64,000 bases of DNA from Augochlora pura. Lineage: Eukaryota > Arthropoda > Insecta > Hymenoptera > Halictidae. The translations under genes and the position numbers were made by a program. Of the stretch, positions 1 through 12,830 are shown in pieces. A model generated the notes under the pieces. It saw nothing but the letters and a program-made list of their open reading frames with translations, was not told the DNA's origin and did no database searches. Where the stretch lies: contig NC_135774.1 in assembly GCF_028453695.1 (NCBI RefSeq), forward strand, positions 4,712,001 through 4,776,000, given 5' to 3'. Positions within the stretch are counted from its first letter, which is position 1. The number at the start of each line of letters is the position of its first letter.

Positions 1-1014
1 ACAATTGCACTACCGAGGACAAGGAAATTTTTTTCATTTTATTCCGCATCTCTGGTCAATTGTGCACAATCCTACGCAACTTTTTCGTCTAGCCGTGTAT
101 TGAAAAATTTAACCTTTCAACCGAAGATGAAAAGCTAATTCGATCGATACCCTCAACGCTCCTACTAGGGTAGACGTACCGGTTGTGGTCACGTTAGCAT
201 TTATATGAATTTCAACGTAAATATTCTTAAAGTCTTGTATCACATAAGAAATGTGCAAGCTTTAATAGCTTTTCCAATAGCTTTGGTTTTGCAATAGAAT
301 AATAAAACGATCAAGGAACTATGCAAATACACCTTCTTAATATTGAACGTATAAAAAAGAAGAAATAGCAAATATAAATACTTTATATTTTTTAAGAAAA
401 TATAAATATTTATATAAATATAAATACCGTATATGAATCTTTTTATAACGGAAATATTTTATAATAAAGATTAAGGTAAAAAAGCTAAATGACTTATCCT
501 GTATAAGTTGATAGCTTGAGTCAAGCAAGGTTCAAGAGCAACTATATGTAAGGTTCTGACGTATCGAATTTTTATCGTGTGATAAATGTATTAATTCCTG
601 CATTAATAATGTGGACATAACACACTGTATAGAAGTTGGAAATTAATTTTATGGCACATGAAAATCTTGCAGTTCCAAGATTTAGCGTTGCTAACGATAA
701 TATTCTGACATCATCCATCATCATCCTTCATCCTACCATTCCTTTTATGGTGGGTTTCGCAAGTTCTACACGTGAGCATCAATCAAGCAGTTGTCTAATA
801 CTTTCAAATCGCTTCAAACTACCCCACCATTGGACAGCGCAGATTTAAACAATGGGATCTATTCTTATTCTAAATCCCCATACGCTTCTCAGGAATAGTT
901 GCATGAAAAATTCTATGATAATACTTTACATACTATCATTTTACACTTTAAATTAATTAATTATGTTTCACTTGTAACGACACGTTTTTATAGAATGTAA
1001 ATGTTTTACGATAT
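1..1014. other. AT-rich noncoding stretch
   Basis: AT-rich sequence with scattered short A/T runs. I see no coding signature, structural RNA or transposon end in it. The short open frames on both strands look like chance products of low complexity. Confidence 0.5.
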
Positions 1015-1180
1015 ACACGTATGAAAAAAAGTTACGAAATACCTTTTGTAACACAATAACTTTATTAAAACTAGTCTAAATGACTGGAATTTTTAAAACA
1101 CAGTAGAGGGGCTAGTTTGTCATACAATGATTAAAATACTTCTTTCTTAATTTTGATATTACTTGGAATGACACAAAAAA
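1015..1180 (+). repeat. Decayed Tc1-like transposon end (relic)
   Basis: The stretch resembles the left part of the Tc1-like relic near 53.75-53.9 kb. Shared blocks include GGGGCTAGTTTGTC, which matches GGGCCGAGTTCACTG in the other copy, followed by a close match around ATGATTAAAATACTT. The outer end (AAAAAAAGTTACGAAATACC) is a poor match to the family end motif AAAAGTATTCGCACACC. No transposase reading remains. This is inferred from similarity between two places in the window; the boundaries are approximate. Confidence 0.35.
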
Positions 1181-2160
1181 CGAAAACTTTCGTATCTTAA
1201 CTCTTTCATCTGTGTCTATTACAAATATATAAAGAATGCCTTTTGCAGATGTCTTGCTATGAGTTGTAAGAAATTACAGATGACAAAAATTGTCAGAAAT
1301 ATGTTATACTTTTAAAATCTTTCGACGCCTATAACTGCATTCTGGGTTTATCGATTTCGATCAGACACGAAAAGTGTTTGTTAAATTTTCATTATAGGCT
1401 TAGATAAAAAAGTTACGAAGCAAGAGTTTTTTATTCTTTTTGGTTATTCCATATAATATCAAAATTTAAGAAGCGTTCGGGTCGTCCTCGAGAAGACTAG
1501 TCCTTCTACACGAAAATTCAACTCACTTAATTCAGTATTAATAAAGTTATTGCGTTTTCAAAGGTATTCCTTAACTTTTGTATGTAAGGGTAAAGATAAA
1601 AGGAAAAAATATACACTATGTAACACTACATTACATCCAATTATATCGAATGACTAAAATTATTTAATTTTCACTTTACAAAGGGACTTGAATTATACAA
1701 TTATAATTAAGCTAACGCAGCACTTTTCACTGGAATTTATTCAGAAAATATGCAGATAACCTTTGATCATATAATCCTGTAGAAGCTGCAGTAAATCTGA
1801 CGAACGCATGCAAAATCTTGTCATAAATATTTTTACACAAACGCATCGTATAGCGAAGTACCTGCTCACAAAGAATACCTAATATACGATGTAGTAAATC
1901 TCCATATGTTATGCAGGAAATGTAAGAAACAGCGTAGAGGAAAATATACCAACGACGAGTGAAAGAGGAAAAATATGTGCATTGGTACACAGCTGGAATA
2001 TTGGCTTTTTAAAATATCTATATCTGCGAATGTTATGAGTACTTCCGTTTCATTTTATAAACCCATTAACTCGGACTACTAGCTATTTCATGCTGGACAT
2101 TTTTTTCACTTTCCCAGTGCACATTCATTTCATTCTTTTACAAGAGAATATTTTTATTGA

Positions 2161-2244
2161 ACCCCTTTAGTGCATATAGATCGGCATTGGCTACACTTGC
2201 GAAAAGCCCCGGTGACGATATATCGCTGTTCGGCACTAAAAGGG
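2161..2244. mobile_element. Short piggyBac-like MITE, imperfect
   Basis: An 84-bp inverted-repeat unit. The left end reads CCCCTTTAGTGC and the right end, reverse-complemented, reads CCCTTTTAGTGCCGA. Flanks are TTGA (2157-2160) and TTAA (2245-2248), so one copy of the expected TTAA target duplication has mutated. A further right-end-like motif (GGTCGGCACTGAGGGATTA) lies at 2341-2359, so the original element may have been near 195 bp, close to the 192-207 bp of the better copies. The central ATATATCG resembles the core of the 24.0-kb repeat unit. Confidence 0.5.
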
Positions 2245-2364
2245 TTAAAAATAGATATCAGGATAATGGAAAAGTGGATAATGGAAAATAGATATCAACT
2301 TATTTAGGATTGACAATTTTTCGATCTGGTTTAACTTTTTGGTCGGCACTGAGGGATTATTAAT

Positions 2365-2980
2365 TATTGAACCACGAATGTTTATGCAATATTAATTACT
2401 GATCTATGGATGATTATGTAAATATAATAATTGTTATTATATTATTAATAGTAATTATTGATTCGCAGATGCTTATTTAATAATTATTAGCTATTGAAAT
2501 ACGGATGTTTATGTAAATTAGAAGCACGTATTAATTTAATTTCTCATAAGAGTTCCGTCAAAGATAAAGTCAACTGAGAATGTTATTGTAATAATATTTG
2601 AAAATATCACAATTTTTTTTTATTTGAATGAAGTCCCAAAATTTTATGTATTCAAGTATGTTTTCTGCAAAAATTAATATTGTAATAACAATCTTAAAAT
2701 TTTCTTTCTTTCCTCTTATACATAACAATGTTCGTAAAAACTATTTCCAACATAAGTTCATCCCGCTGTTACTTAATTGCGTAACAATACTTCGCCGCTT
2801 CATTGATAAATTGACACCGTCAAGTGTTTTATTTATTTTTTTGTTTAGAAGTCAGTGATTATTTCTACGCTTGTCTGTTTACAATCAGTGATCTTTACTA
2901 CCGTCAAGTTTTCAAAAACGCCACAACATAAAAAACATTTTCGTTACATTTTTGTTACATTTTGCTTTCTTACTGCAGCA
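2365..2980. other. AT-rich noncoding stretch
   Basis: Very AT-rich, with repeated TAATTATTA-type words around 2400-2480. Nothing codes convincingly and no mobile-element ends are visible before the mariner remnant that follows. Confidence 0.45.
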
Positions 2981-2984
2981 ATGG

Positions 2985-3215
2985 CAAGATTGAGTCAAAA
3001 GAGTGTCTAAAAATTCGTAGTAGGTGCGGCGAACGGAGACGTTGCAATAGATAAATCGACATGTAGGAAATGGTTCAAAAAGTTTAAGGATTGATGAAGA
3101 CTTGGAATAACTTAATTAACAACAACTATCGCATAACAATACGTAATATTACAGAAATGATAAAAATATCCAGCACGACAATTTATTTAATATTTGTTTC
3201 GTCTAATAGTTAAAT
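2985..3215 (+). pseudogene. Mariner transposase N-terminal fragment, badly decayed
   Basis: Conceptual translation across frame changes gives stretches that resemble the paired helix-turn-helix DNA-binding half of a mariner transposase. One part reads GDVAIDKSTCRKWFKKFKD, like the first HTH followed by the typical WFxxF motif. After two stops, another frame reads TIRNITEMIKISSTTIYL, like the second HTH. Stops and frameshifts run throughout and no catalytic domain follows. No terminal repeats are visible. It is unrelated to the two better-preserved mariners in the window as far as the text shows. It could not make a working enzyme. Confidence 0.5.
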
Positions 3216-3439
3216 AAAAAAGTATTTCTCACTAACTATTTCCAGAAAAAGTGTATAAAAATTTGCGAATACCACTTGAGCATGCTTCTCGTCAAACTTC
3301 GGAAAAAAATGTTCAGATCACTATTCGCGGACGTTCAATATTGAAACGGCCGATACAGGGAGAAAGAGAATGTTCGAGAATTATAAGAGGCGGTGTACCA
3401 CCGCTCCCGTTTTTGAGGAAATAATTATTTCGCATTTTT

Positions 3440-4000
3440 GGTTGTCGAAAAAAAGCATCGCATTAAAAGGATCAGAAACAAAAAGGGATTAATCACAGCG
3501 AAAGACATTAGAGTACCGAAAAACGACGTTCACTGGATGAAGCGGGGAACTATGCTTTTTTCAATCCGGCATGGCAATAGGATCAGAAGCAGCGACGCGC
3601 GTGTGCGTGAGCACGAGCGTGTACGCCGAACCATTCGGCCCGCGAATACAGAGTACATGGACGGCGTAATGTGCGCGCCGTAGTGCGGGTGTAATAAAAG
3701 AGCTTTCTGGGTCGCATTAAGGTAATGCTTCTTCCATGGCGGGGCTAGACTGAGCGAGGCCCGGCTGAAAGTTAGGCGAAACGACGGAACAACGAGGGCC
3801 GCCGGACTTTTCGCCGAATTTTTAAAGGCTAGCGCGCGATCTTTGCCCCCTTCACGCCCCCGTTTCCTTTTTGTTCCACGCGTGATACTCGAGCGTGCTT
3901 GGAAATTGTTATATTGAAATATATAGCGCCTCGCTGCATCGGTTGTGCCAACTGAAATACGATAGAACCTCGGTGATCCCAACTAAAAAAGAGGCAGGGA
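3440..4000. other. GC-rich island, no supported gene
   Basis: G+C and CpG content rise visibly over AT-rich flanks. Open frames exist on both strands (up to 150 codons on the minus strand at 3530-3982), but they overlap antiparallel, are arginine/serine-rich and show no domain, as expected by chance in GC-rich DNA. It could be conserved noncoding or promoter sequence. Confidence 0.35.
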
Positions 4001-7000
4001 CGTTTGGGTAATGCAACAATTACTTGCTTATAGGGAGAAACTATGTCTTTATTGATTTACAGAATAAATCGCATTATACATGGATCGTTTCAGAATGTGT
4101 GAATGCATCCTAATAATCGAGATTCTATTGTATTTAGATGTTACGACTTCATCAAACTTAAACATGTCATCCAATCGAGGATTTTTCAAGCAAGAGAAAG
4201 TGGAATTGAACGTATTTATTTACATTCCACTTAAAATATGATTAAATATTATTAAGTATGAACAAATTTAATGATATTTAATTGTTGCTGAATACAGATA
4301 AACTTTGTAATAGGAAAATTGTTTTAAATTTCATTTGTATGTAATCCAGACGAAGTGAGCACCGTAGAAATTGTTTCGAATTATGATGAACCAATTTCTA
4401 GTATTGTCCAGAGTAGCATCGTCGAGTAGTAATCGTCTGTAGAGCATTTTCTGGGACGATGTTATAGAGAGCTCTATGTATTATTGAATACTTTTTATCA
4501 GTTGAATGTTAATCGAATTTTCCACCATGCAAATGCATAATTGTCTTTATCTGCACGTGACCAACTAGCGTTCGACAATGCAAGTTTTATACTCGATCGG
4601 CAGCATGTGTTAATCTGCTTATAGGTAATAGTTAAAACAATAGTTAAAACAATCCGTGAACAAATAGTATTAACGTCCACTGCAAAAAAATCGTGAAGAA
4701 ATTTTTACATACCGAAAGCACAAACATACTAAAATCTTGCATAGATTTAGCCAACGATTTGTCGAGAAAATAAAATGCAGTTAATTAGAGATTTTAACAC
4801 TATATTCATCTAATTTACGTGTAAATGTACAGCTTTTTCAGAACACAATAAGTGTGTGATGAAGTTAATGATGAAGATAAAACTGTACCTGTTTTTTTTT
4901 CATAAATTAGCGTATGAACTAAATGCATGTGAAGTATGCAGGCTAAGCGAAAAGTCATGTACTAACATGAATACAATCAGTCTTTTCAAAGTTGCAATGA
5001 TAATGTAACGGTGCCGAGTGGCAACTGCGCTACTAAGTAATTCACAATCGATTTTAATGTTTCTATTGCGAACGAAATGAACGTCACTTACGTGGACCGT
5101 AAAACACTTGCGCGACGCTCAATATGTTAAATGAAACTTTTCCGCGTGTCGAGTGGAAAGAGAAAAGTGGAGTAACAAGATAAATGTAATTACGTTGCGA
5201 TTACAAATCGAAAGGATCGAATATAATGGTTTCGAATGGCTCTTCATTTCTCAGGAAATTCAATTTAATGAGAATTCAATTTGTTGGCTATGCGCAATTT
5301 AAATACTGGCTAAAAAATGTGTCTAGTTAACGTTGGATATTTCAATGAATGTAGAAAATTGTACAGTATTTTTGTTGCCTATTCATGTTATCGTCTTTTA
5401 GTTACGTAAAATCATTGGATAAAACATAGTGTATGTAACTACGAATTTTTCTAAACCTCAATAGATTATACTAGCAAAATGAAAATACTTGACTCAGTGA
5501 AATAAAAAATTAGACTACAATATAGTAATATATAGTTTAAAAAACTTTATAATAATTTTAAGTACAACTAATTATCGCAATAGTAAGTTTATTTTAATTT
5601 TTATTACGATAACATTTGTTGATACGTTTATTTCTACTCTTATAGCTGTCTTAATCGTAATTATCAAACTGATTTGATTACTAATATCTTTTATTTTAAA
5701 AACGGTATTAACTTTGTAACAACTATTGCAGATATTTTAAAACTTCTATCCAGAAACTATTCTGTACAATTAACATTCCAAGTTAGAAGAATTAAGTATT
5801 CTAATAAAGAGCAATGTATATTAACAATAGCATGGAGACATTTACGCATATCTTTCAAAAGCGAAATAAAATCTGAAATATCGTTTTCGCAATTTTATTT
5901 TAGCTATCAAATTAGATCTAGGCATTAAACAAATGACAGGATTCTAAATAAATGGGGCTTCGCCAAAAAATGAAACAGTCTTCGAAGGAAAAAAGGTCTT
6001 CGCCAAAGAGTGAGCAAGCTCGCCCGTTAATTAATCGAGATCCAATAGCGCCGGCGATAAATTATGATTTTCTTATTGATTCTTTAATAGCCACGTGAAC
6101 GGTATCTGATTTTTAATGCGCTTTTTTTCCAATGGTTTCCTGACGACCCGCATTCAACCCTGAGATCGCCGATTACTGGGAAAATCTATTAATATAGTAA
6201 TGAATCGAACGATGAAACCCGATGCGTCATTGACTAGACGCGATACTATTAGATAACTCCGCGAGCAACTTTACGAAATCGATTATATACGTCTATGTCA
6301 GGGTCGCGCGTTGCCGTTTATCTAACGCGTGTCGCGTTCTTTCAACCACGAAAACCGTTAACGACATGAGAACGTTCAGCACCCGGCATTTCGCGGTGCT
6401 CAACTGTTATTGGACGATCTATGGGATCTCACACTCCCCAAACAGTTCATCAATCGTTTCTAACGAAAGTGTTGTTTATCCTGAAAATTGTTGTTCCTCG
6501 TATCAATCATAATTCAATAGATTTCATAGAAGTTCAAATACGATGTGTGGAGAAAAGTCAATGGCGGGATAAATTATTCTATTGTCGACGATATGGCAGT
6601 GTGAATGTCTAATAGTTTAACAAACGAGAATTCTGTTGGATTTCAAATGCACAATTTGGTAATAGAAATGACATTTTGCTCGATCTTTTTGTTGTTCACG
6701 TTAATTGGAACTTATTATTAATATAATTACACGAATGGAAAATGCTATGCCTTTTTTAATTAATGGATAGTCAAATCATTATTTATAAATATCTAATTTT
6801 ATGACATCGTAATTTATTGTGAAACAAACGAATGCAAAGAGACACGTTCGACCTGCATTGCTAAAAATATTGTAAAAGAACATTAGCTAATGCAATTGCT
6901 ATACTGTGTTACTATCACATTGTTCTCAAGACTTTAACACGCCAAATAAATTTGTCGGGTTAATAGATAATCGTTTATTTTCGATGACTTTTTGATGAAT

Positions 7001-7120
7001 ATAATTTTTACAAAGATTAGCTTGATATATCAATACCAATAATGTATAACTAACTGACAGTACGGTGAAGAGTTGTGCGTCATTTGAATTGTTGTGTTTA
7101 AAGAGTTTCTCTTTCAGTGT
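4001..7120. other. AT-rich noncoding stretch
   Basis: Three kilobases of AT-rich sequence without a supported gene. The only small structure I see is an imperfect duplication near 5960-6030, where CTTCGCCAAAAAATGA is repeated as CTTCGCCAAAGAGTGA. A slightly more GC-rich patch lies at 6010-6400. Confidence 0.45.
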
Positions 7121-7126
7121 TCATAT

Positions 7127-7352
7127 AGGATGTATCAAAATTAAAAGTAAAGTCATTTAAAGTAAAAACCTTTTCCATAGCACAAGAGCAGTCCGCGGCT
7201 TTGTTTACGAGTTATTAACGAATAGCACTGGCCAATGAGAGGCAAGCTCGGCTGGTGTAAGTAACCGAATCAATAAACAAAGCTGTAGATTGTATTTGCG
7301 CTAAGGAAAAAGTTATTCCAAATATGCTCAAGAGTAATTTTGGGACACCCTA
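7127..7352. mobile_element. MITE with GGGTGTCCCAAAA-type ends
   Basis: About 225 bp with imperfect terminal inverted repeats: left TAGGATGTATCAAAATTA, right (reverse-complemented) TAGGGTGTCCCAAAATTA. The interior includes CCAATGAGAGGCAAGCTCGG (7229-7248), related to a block in the MITE that houses the Transib element near 31.4 kb, so the two belong to one family. Ends of this type are common in insect Tc1/mariner-class elements. There is no coding capacity. Copy divergence suggests it is old. Confidence 0.6.
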
Positions 7353-8085
7353 TGTATACCAAATACAAAGTAAGAGCATTAGGCTTCAAAGAATCTATCA
7401 TTCAGTCTGACAAGTACATTTTTCTGGTAATATTTCCAAATGCCATGAGCCGGTTGCGTACAATAGATTCTATTCCTTTACAGTCAATAGAAACGCGGTT
7501 CATATATGCGGAAGTCATGAACTCAAACCTGGATTATAGAGAGCTGTTCAAATACAATTTTCTTCTTCTCTATAACTCTTTACGTCAAGAAAATATTCTC
7601 TATCTTTTGACTGTGTGTCTTAGTTTTTGTCTGCGTTCTTGATATTCTCGACTTACTTGTCTATATATTAGCGTTTTACGGACAATACAGGAAGCTTTGT
7701 GCATAACTGGTTCATGTCACCTTTTAAAAGCGATCTTATCTAATGATCTAACGCTGGTAACTATACAAAATATATGCATCGACTTTATGGACTCAAGCAC
7801 CAAACTGTAGTCCAATTTCGAAAGCCGCGAAAGATATTCATCGACAACAATAACAAAAGAACTTTCATGTACTGGCAATTAAACTAGTACTGTTACTATA
7901 CTACTACGGAACTCGCCCACACCGAGTATGCTAAACTCGCATAAACATTTTATCAATGGAGCTGCATCAAAAGTGACCCTCGTGCAAGCTCTAACGATAA
8001 GCATTACAACGAAAGAAACAGAAGTACCTATTCTATTCGCAATTTCATTCACGCTTTCATTCAAAACCATTTCCAACTTTTGCTA
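7353..8085. other. Noncoding stretch
   Basis: Mixed-composition sequence. The open frames at 7340-7642 and 7879-8149 have no domain and overlap on opposite strands. I see nothing functional. Confidence 0.4.
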
Positions 8086-8485
8086 CGAAAAGAGAAAAAA
8101 GAGAAAGAACGAAAGAAGGAGAGGGAGAGAGCGAAACTTTTGGTTCTGAAAAGTTCCTTTAGAAAAATTGAAGCCGCGGATGGCATCGAGAAACGCTCGG
8201 AGTGCCAAGGGTTAACATCCAATTAAGGGGACGGAACTTGCATGCGCCCCGACGACAAACCCTACAGACGATTACTACCAAACGAATTCACACGTTTCTA
8301 TGCCAAATGATAAGATACCATCAAATGAACCTGAACGATGCACGAGGGTTGAGCTCGATGCCCCGCTGTGTCTTTATCACACAAAACAAGCGCAACTCGC
8401 TCACCCACTTAATAACCGCTGACAAAAAGTGTTCCCATTTCAAAAGACTACATCGCAGATGTCGGATAAGAGAGATTGCGAGAGC

Positions 8486-8488
8486 GAG

Positions 8489-8533
<45 letters not shown>
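8486..8533. repeat. (GATA)n-(GA)n microsatellite
   Basis: About five GATA units run directly into about thirteen GA units. Confidence 0.95.
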
Positions 8534-8537
<4 letters not shown>

Positions 8538-8809
8538 AAAGAAAACGCAGTCGAATAAATTGCCGACCGAAAAAAGGGCTATGGTATATACGAGAGGGTA
8601 GCTTTTCGACCGAGCATTAGGAAAGGGGGTCTACCAGTGGTTGAAGCAATCCCCTAATTGGATAAAACTCAACGGCAACCCGGTAACTGGTAATTTCCCT
8701 CCAGCAACGTAATTACTGGCTCGTATTTACGTAGATCTGTGCGCGGAGCAAGGAGGCACGGCGCGGCGTGGCGCGAGCGCAGGTTACCTGGCTAGCGTAT
8801 AACCAGCTA

Positions 8810-8880
8810 GAAGAAGAAAGAGAAGGAAAGAGAAGAAAAGAGAAGGAGAGAGAGAGAGAGAGAGAAAGAAAAAAAGCAGC
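8810..8880. repeat. Purine-rich (GA)n tract
   Basis: An interrupted polypurine tract with an uninterrupted GA core at about 8845-8865. Confidence 0.85.
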
Positions 8881-9300
8881 AACAGCACCAACAGCAAACC
8901 CTTTCTGTGTATAAAAAGCCATTGCAATCTCGTGGTATACTGGCACGCTAATGGGGCACTGATATAATTAACTGCTATACGTACGCTCTTATCGAACCCT
9001 ACCGACGTTGCGACGCCGCCGGCACCGCTGCATACCTTGAATAAAAATAGCGCTAATCCGATATATAACGGGTAACGCTTTGATACCGGACTAGGTGGAG
9101 GGTTGGCACACGCAACCACGTCATTTTCTTCGGTTTCCCTTCCCGACCGTCTTATGTCAATGCGCAACGCGTTTCCGTCTGCGTTACTTCCGTCGCGCGA
9201 TCGAACCGTTTCAAGCGGTACAAGAGAAACTGCGTCTCTACTGACGCAACGTTGACGCATTCGCCACCGTCCTAACGATTAACATTAATAGGGCGAATAA

Positions 9301-11815
9301 CACTTTTGTTCGACCTACGATGTCATTTGGATCTTCCGCGTTGCAGACCAGCGTGGCTTAACACGTTAAGTACCAGTAATCAAAAATGTCCACAAAATCC
9401 TCGTCCGCAAACAATTAACGCGTCGAATTTCTCATTACTCGGCGATAGAGTGTAGTTATAGAAGCTGAAATAGGAAAAGTTGTCAATGATACGTCTCAAC
9501 TGGTATGTTCTTCAACCGGTATTGTTCTAGGGCGATTTCTCATTCTAATGGTTGAAAATCTGTTGCTTACGGTTGGAAACAACATTAAGTGGTCAGTTAA
9601 TGAAAATAGATATTAGTTAAGTGTTTATGAAATCTAAAATCTGATTCAGAATAAGATTCATGCCAATTTAAAAATTGTAAAGACCAATACCAGTTGAAGA
9701 TCAATAATAAAGATAAATAAGTGATCTGTCGGATAGTTGTTTTTATAGTAAAGTAAATTATTTAACGAATATGTGCAGTTAACGTTTACATTTCTTCTAT
9801 GAAATAATCATATGGAATAAAACTCTCCGCTGCTTGTCAGACGAAAATAATGAATGGATACATAATAAAATACATAATAATTGAAATGCATATTAAAATG
9901 ATAATGATGATGTTTGGCATCACTGCTTTTTAATTGATTTACTTTAATTATTATTTATTGGGTGGTCGACATCGTATTTGTCAATGTTTTGAAATACCAG
10001 TTATATACTGTTCTCAATTGTGCAATATAATTTTTCGTCTAAAGCCCTAGGTAGGGTTTTCATTTATGTACGTATTTATATTTATAAGAAACAATTTATA
10101 TGCAGACCTGATGAGTAAACTTAATTATCAACGCTAATCGTTTCTTTGTGGATGTGATAAATTTTTGACAAAAATGTTTAAAATATTTTCATGCTGTGCA
10201 GAATTTATTAATTAATTTAAACAATTTTTATTTTGCATACAAATCCACAGTATAGTTATTCGAGTTAATCTCCATAAATGAATGTGCAATGTCTTGTGCA
10301 AAATTTCAGATTAAATTTAAATGTAAAATAACTACTTGGTTTAATAATTAAGAAATTACAAATATTGTACAATTAAGCTTGCCCTTTTTGTAATTACCAG
10401 AGGCTTCGTGATATAGCACGTAGAAACGAATATACAATACGAACTAGCAAACACTACAACTCGAACACGGTGAAAGTAATTAGTCTGGCTGAAATTGATA
10501 AAATGGTCGGGAATCGCAATGTGTAAAATTGTCGCAAATTGAATTTAATGTTTCGATGTTTAATCCATCGGTGATCGGCCGTTCCACTCGTCTGCGGCTA
10601 ATTTTCAGCTGGCGCAAACATTGTCGGCTGTGCCGAAAATGTCCCCATTTAATTCGAGTACACTGTTTTCGGCCGAATGGAAAGCAATGTTCATTATAAC
10701 CGAACACGACGATGTCCCCGATGCCAGCAGGGAATACCATGTCTTGCAAATTGCACGAATAAACAGTCGCCGAAATTGATGTCCATTAAAATGAGCAATG
10801 CGGTCGAAGATGTCAACTGCATTTGACGATCGGGTAATCATTAAATATCAGGTACTAACCGCTGATTAAAACACCGGTTACGTGATTCTGACTACATTTC
10901 AGAACATACAGATCGCATTTGTGCGTTCAACTCTCCGTGGGCGACTTATATGTGTATTAATTGCTTCTTAACACATATTCGTCCGATATTTTTTTGCACC
11001 ACTATTCAAAAAATGCCGTCATTTTTTGACACTATTTGTAGAAATGATATTGTCTATATAAAAACAACGTAACTTGTTAAAAATTATATATGTTCAGTGA
11101 AGTTTTGGGAAATTATATAAAACAAATTTCTCTTTATTGGAATTATCTCTGTTTGGTAAAAATTAGACTTCAGTTTATTTAAAATTAAAAGAGCAAGAAT
11201 TAATTATTTTCTGTAACATACAAACGACGAATTTTCGTCATGTGGACGAATATGTATTTTATGTATCGAAGTCAAAACGATCTTTTTCATTTTCCTGAGA
11301 AGTTCAATTTGCTTTGTTTATACAATTATCATTTAAATATACAAATATCAGTGATTAAAATATTATATCGTATTAAACAGAATAACTATTTGCTTATTTT
11401 TATTGTCGATTAATTCAACTCGTTCCATAATATAGAAATTCTGTTCCTTTTAATAAAAGTTTGAAAACATTTATTATCATTTTTCTATTTTATTTGTCGT
11501 CAACGGTAAATCTTTAAGTACTCGCTATTGTATTTAATTTTGCATATATACACATAGGTTCCCTTAGTTACAAGGTTTTGTCTGCTAGAAATGAAGTGGA
11601 AATGTTATTCATGCTTGTTTGCCGACATATTTGCTTATGTTTTATCAATTTCTAGCTTGTTTTCAGCTACAATCATTGTTTTATTCTGAAAGTTGTTTTA
11701 TTCTTTATTTTTGAAAGAAATATTTATTGTGTGTTATTCAATAAGTATAAATTGAATCATGCTCGAAATCGTGCACAGCGATTTATCACCCCACTGTAAT
11801 TGACTCCACTACTCT
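9301..11815. other. AT-rich noncoding stretch
   Basis: AT-rich DNA with a more balanced patch at 10480-10860, where two overlapping minus-strand frames occur (89 and 78 codons). Neither shows a domain or good start context. I see nothing else. Confidence 0.4.
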
Positions 11816-12285
11816 ATTTATCATTTTACATTTGGAATACTACTTCTACAGTTCCTAAATAAACATTAACCTTCCGTTTTCATGTTAGCTATGTGAAACA
11901 CTTGTGTCATACTGGGACACCTGACTAGTTTTCAACCAACTGTCACTCAAAAACTAGCAATATTATTGAGAACTTAACATTTCAGCATACAATATGAACA
12001 TTTTAGAATATCATTTCCTTTATTAAGACTCGTTATCTCACTTCCAATTTCGTTGTTATCATGACACTTTTTCGAAAAAAATATGACACATTGTGACGTT
12101 AGTATAACGACAGAGGATTAACTAACGGTTCTTGACAGTACATTTAAAATAAAATCTACTATCTACCATTTCACATTTGGAATGCTATTTCCAAAGTTTC
12201 TCAATTAACATTAACTAATACTTTTAGACAGTATAGCTAAAAGAACACATACCATTTACTATTTCCAATTTGGAAAGCTGGGTGT
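11816..12285 (+). repeat. Diverged direct repeat, about 345-bp spacing
   Basis: A segment containing CATTTTACATTTGGAATAC (11822-11840) recurs as CATTTCACATTTGGAATGC (12167-12185), and both copies run into AACATTAAC. Similarity stays weaker beyond this point (GTTAGCTATGTGAAACAC against GTATAGCTAAAAGAACAC). A third partial match (CCATTTACTATTTCCAATTTGG) lies at about 12253. It reads as an old tandem duplication. Confidence 0.5.
11870..12117. mobile_element. Possible TTAA-flanked MITE
   Basis: Bounded by TTAA on both sides (11866-11869, 12118-12121). The ends are weakly inverted: left CCTTCCGTTTTCATGTTAGC, right (reverse-complemented) TCCTCTGTCGTTATACTAAC. Further inside, both arms contain TGTGTCATA. 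This would suit an old piggyBac-like MITE lying between the direct-repeat copies, but the terminal match is poor. Confidence 0.4.
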
Positions 12286-12289
12286 ACTC

Positions 12290-12830
12290 AGCTCGGATGA
12301 TAACGCTGCGAAAGAAGAGTTCGTTCTCTCAGTCGTTCAATAGGAACGACAACGCAACGGCACGCAGACCTTCCTTTCCTTACCAGGTATCGTGACCAAT
12401 GCTATCGTATACGTCTATCGAACGTGTCTTATTGGAAATTTTCCTTTCGATCCGCACTCGCTGCGCGTTTAATTAACATACAACCGGTCGGGTCGAGCCG
12501 GGTCGGGCCAAACCGGGCGAAGGGGTTGCGAAAGTGGAGAACATTTATTTCGGTGCTGTTGCGAAATGTATGTCGCGGGAATCACATAACCGACAAATCC
12601 TGATGGCTCCTAACAGACCGACGATGGAACGCGGTACACGTGGCACTGAAACGGGCGAAATGTTACTCGGAGCACGTGTCCGGAGAGATTTAGATTCGTC
12701 GGATGTTTTCCAAGTTCTGGCATTAATCTCCGGTCTGCGAACAACGAGTCGTCTTTGATCGAGCGTTATACAGCTTCCTTTTATCGTTGGCAAACGACAA
12801 GGGCGTGAAAACAGGTGTTTTTATTGGATT
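12290..12830. other. GC-rich island, no supported gene
   Basis: A local rise in GC, including a CGGGTCGAGCCGGGTCGGG motif run near 12490. Overlapping open frames on both strands at 12534-12793 mirror each other and carry no recognisable domain. Confidence 0.35.

Larger units (their letters stand above)
8086..9300. other. GC-rich island with purine microsatellites
   Basis: A CpG-containing island with two purine microsatellites. Long antiparallel open frames near 8713-9260 (minus) take most of their length from the GA-rich tract, which reads as serine/leucine runs, so I do not treat them as genes. The island could be promoter-like or conserved noncoding sequence. Confidence 0.35.

Noticed and set aside
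3530..3982. 150-codon minus-strand frame
   Set aside because: Arginine/serine-rich, overlapped by a plus-strand frame, no recognisable feature.
8190..8215. Possible piggyBac-like right end (GGAGTGCCAAGGGTTAA)
   Set aside because: No matching left end with TTAA within a plausible distance.
8713..9260. Minus-strand frames of 77 and 158 codons
   Set aside because: They depend on the purine tract, overlap each other in different frames and end in leucine/serine runs.
9357..9600. TTAA-bounded segment starting TTAACACGTTAAGTACC
   Set aside because: The two ends do not align as an inverted repeat in matching order.
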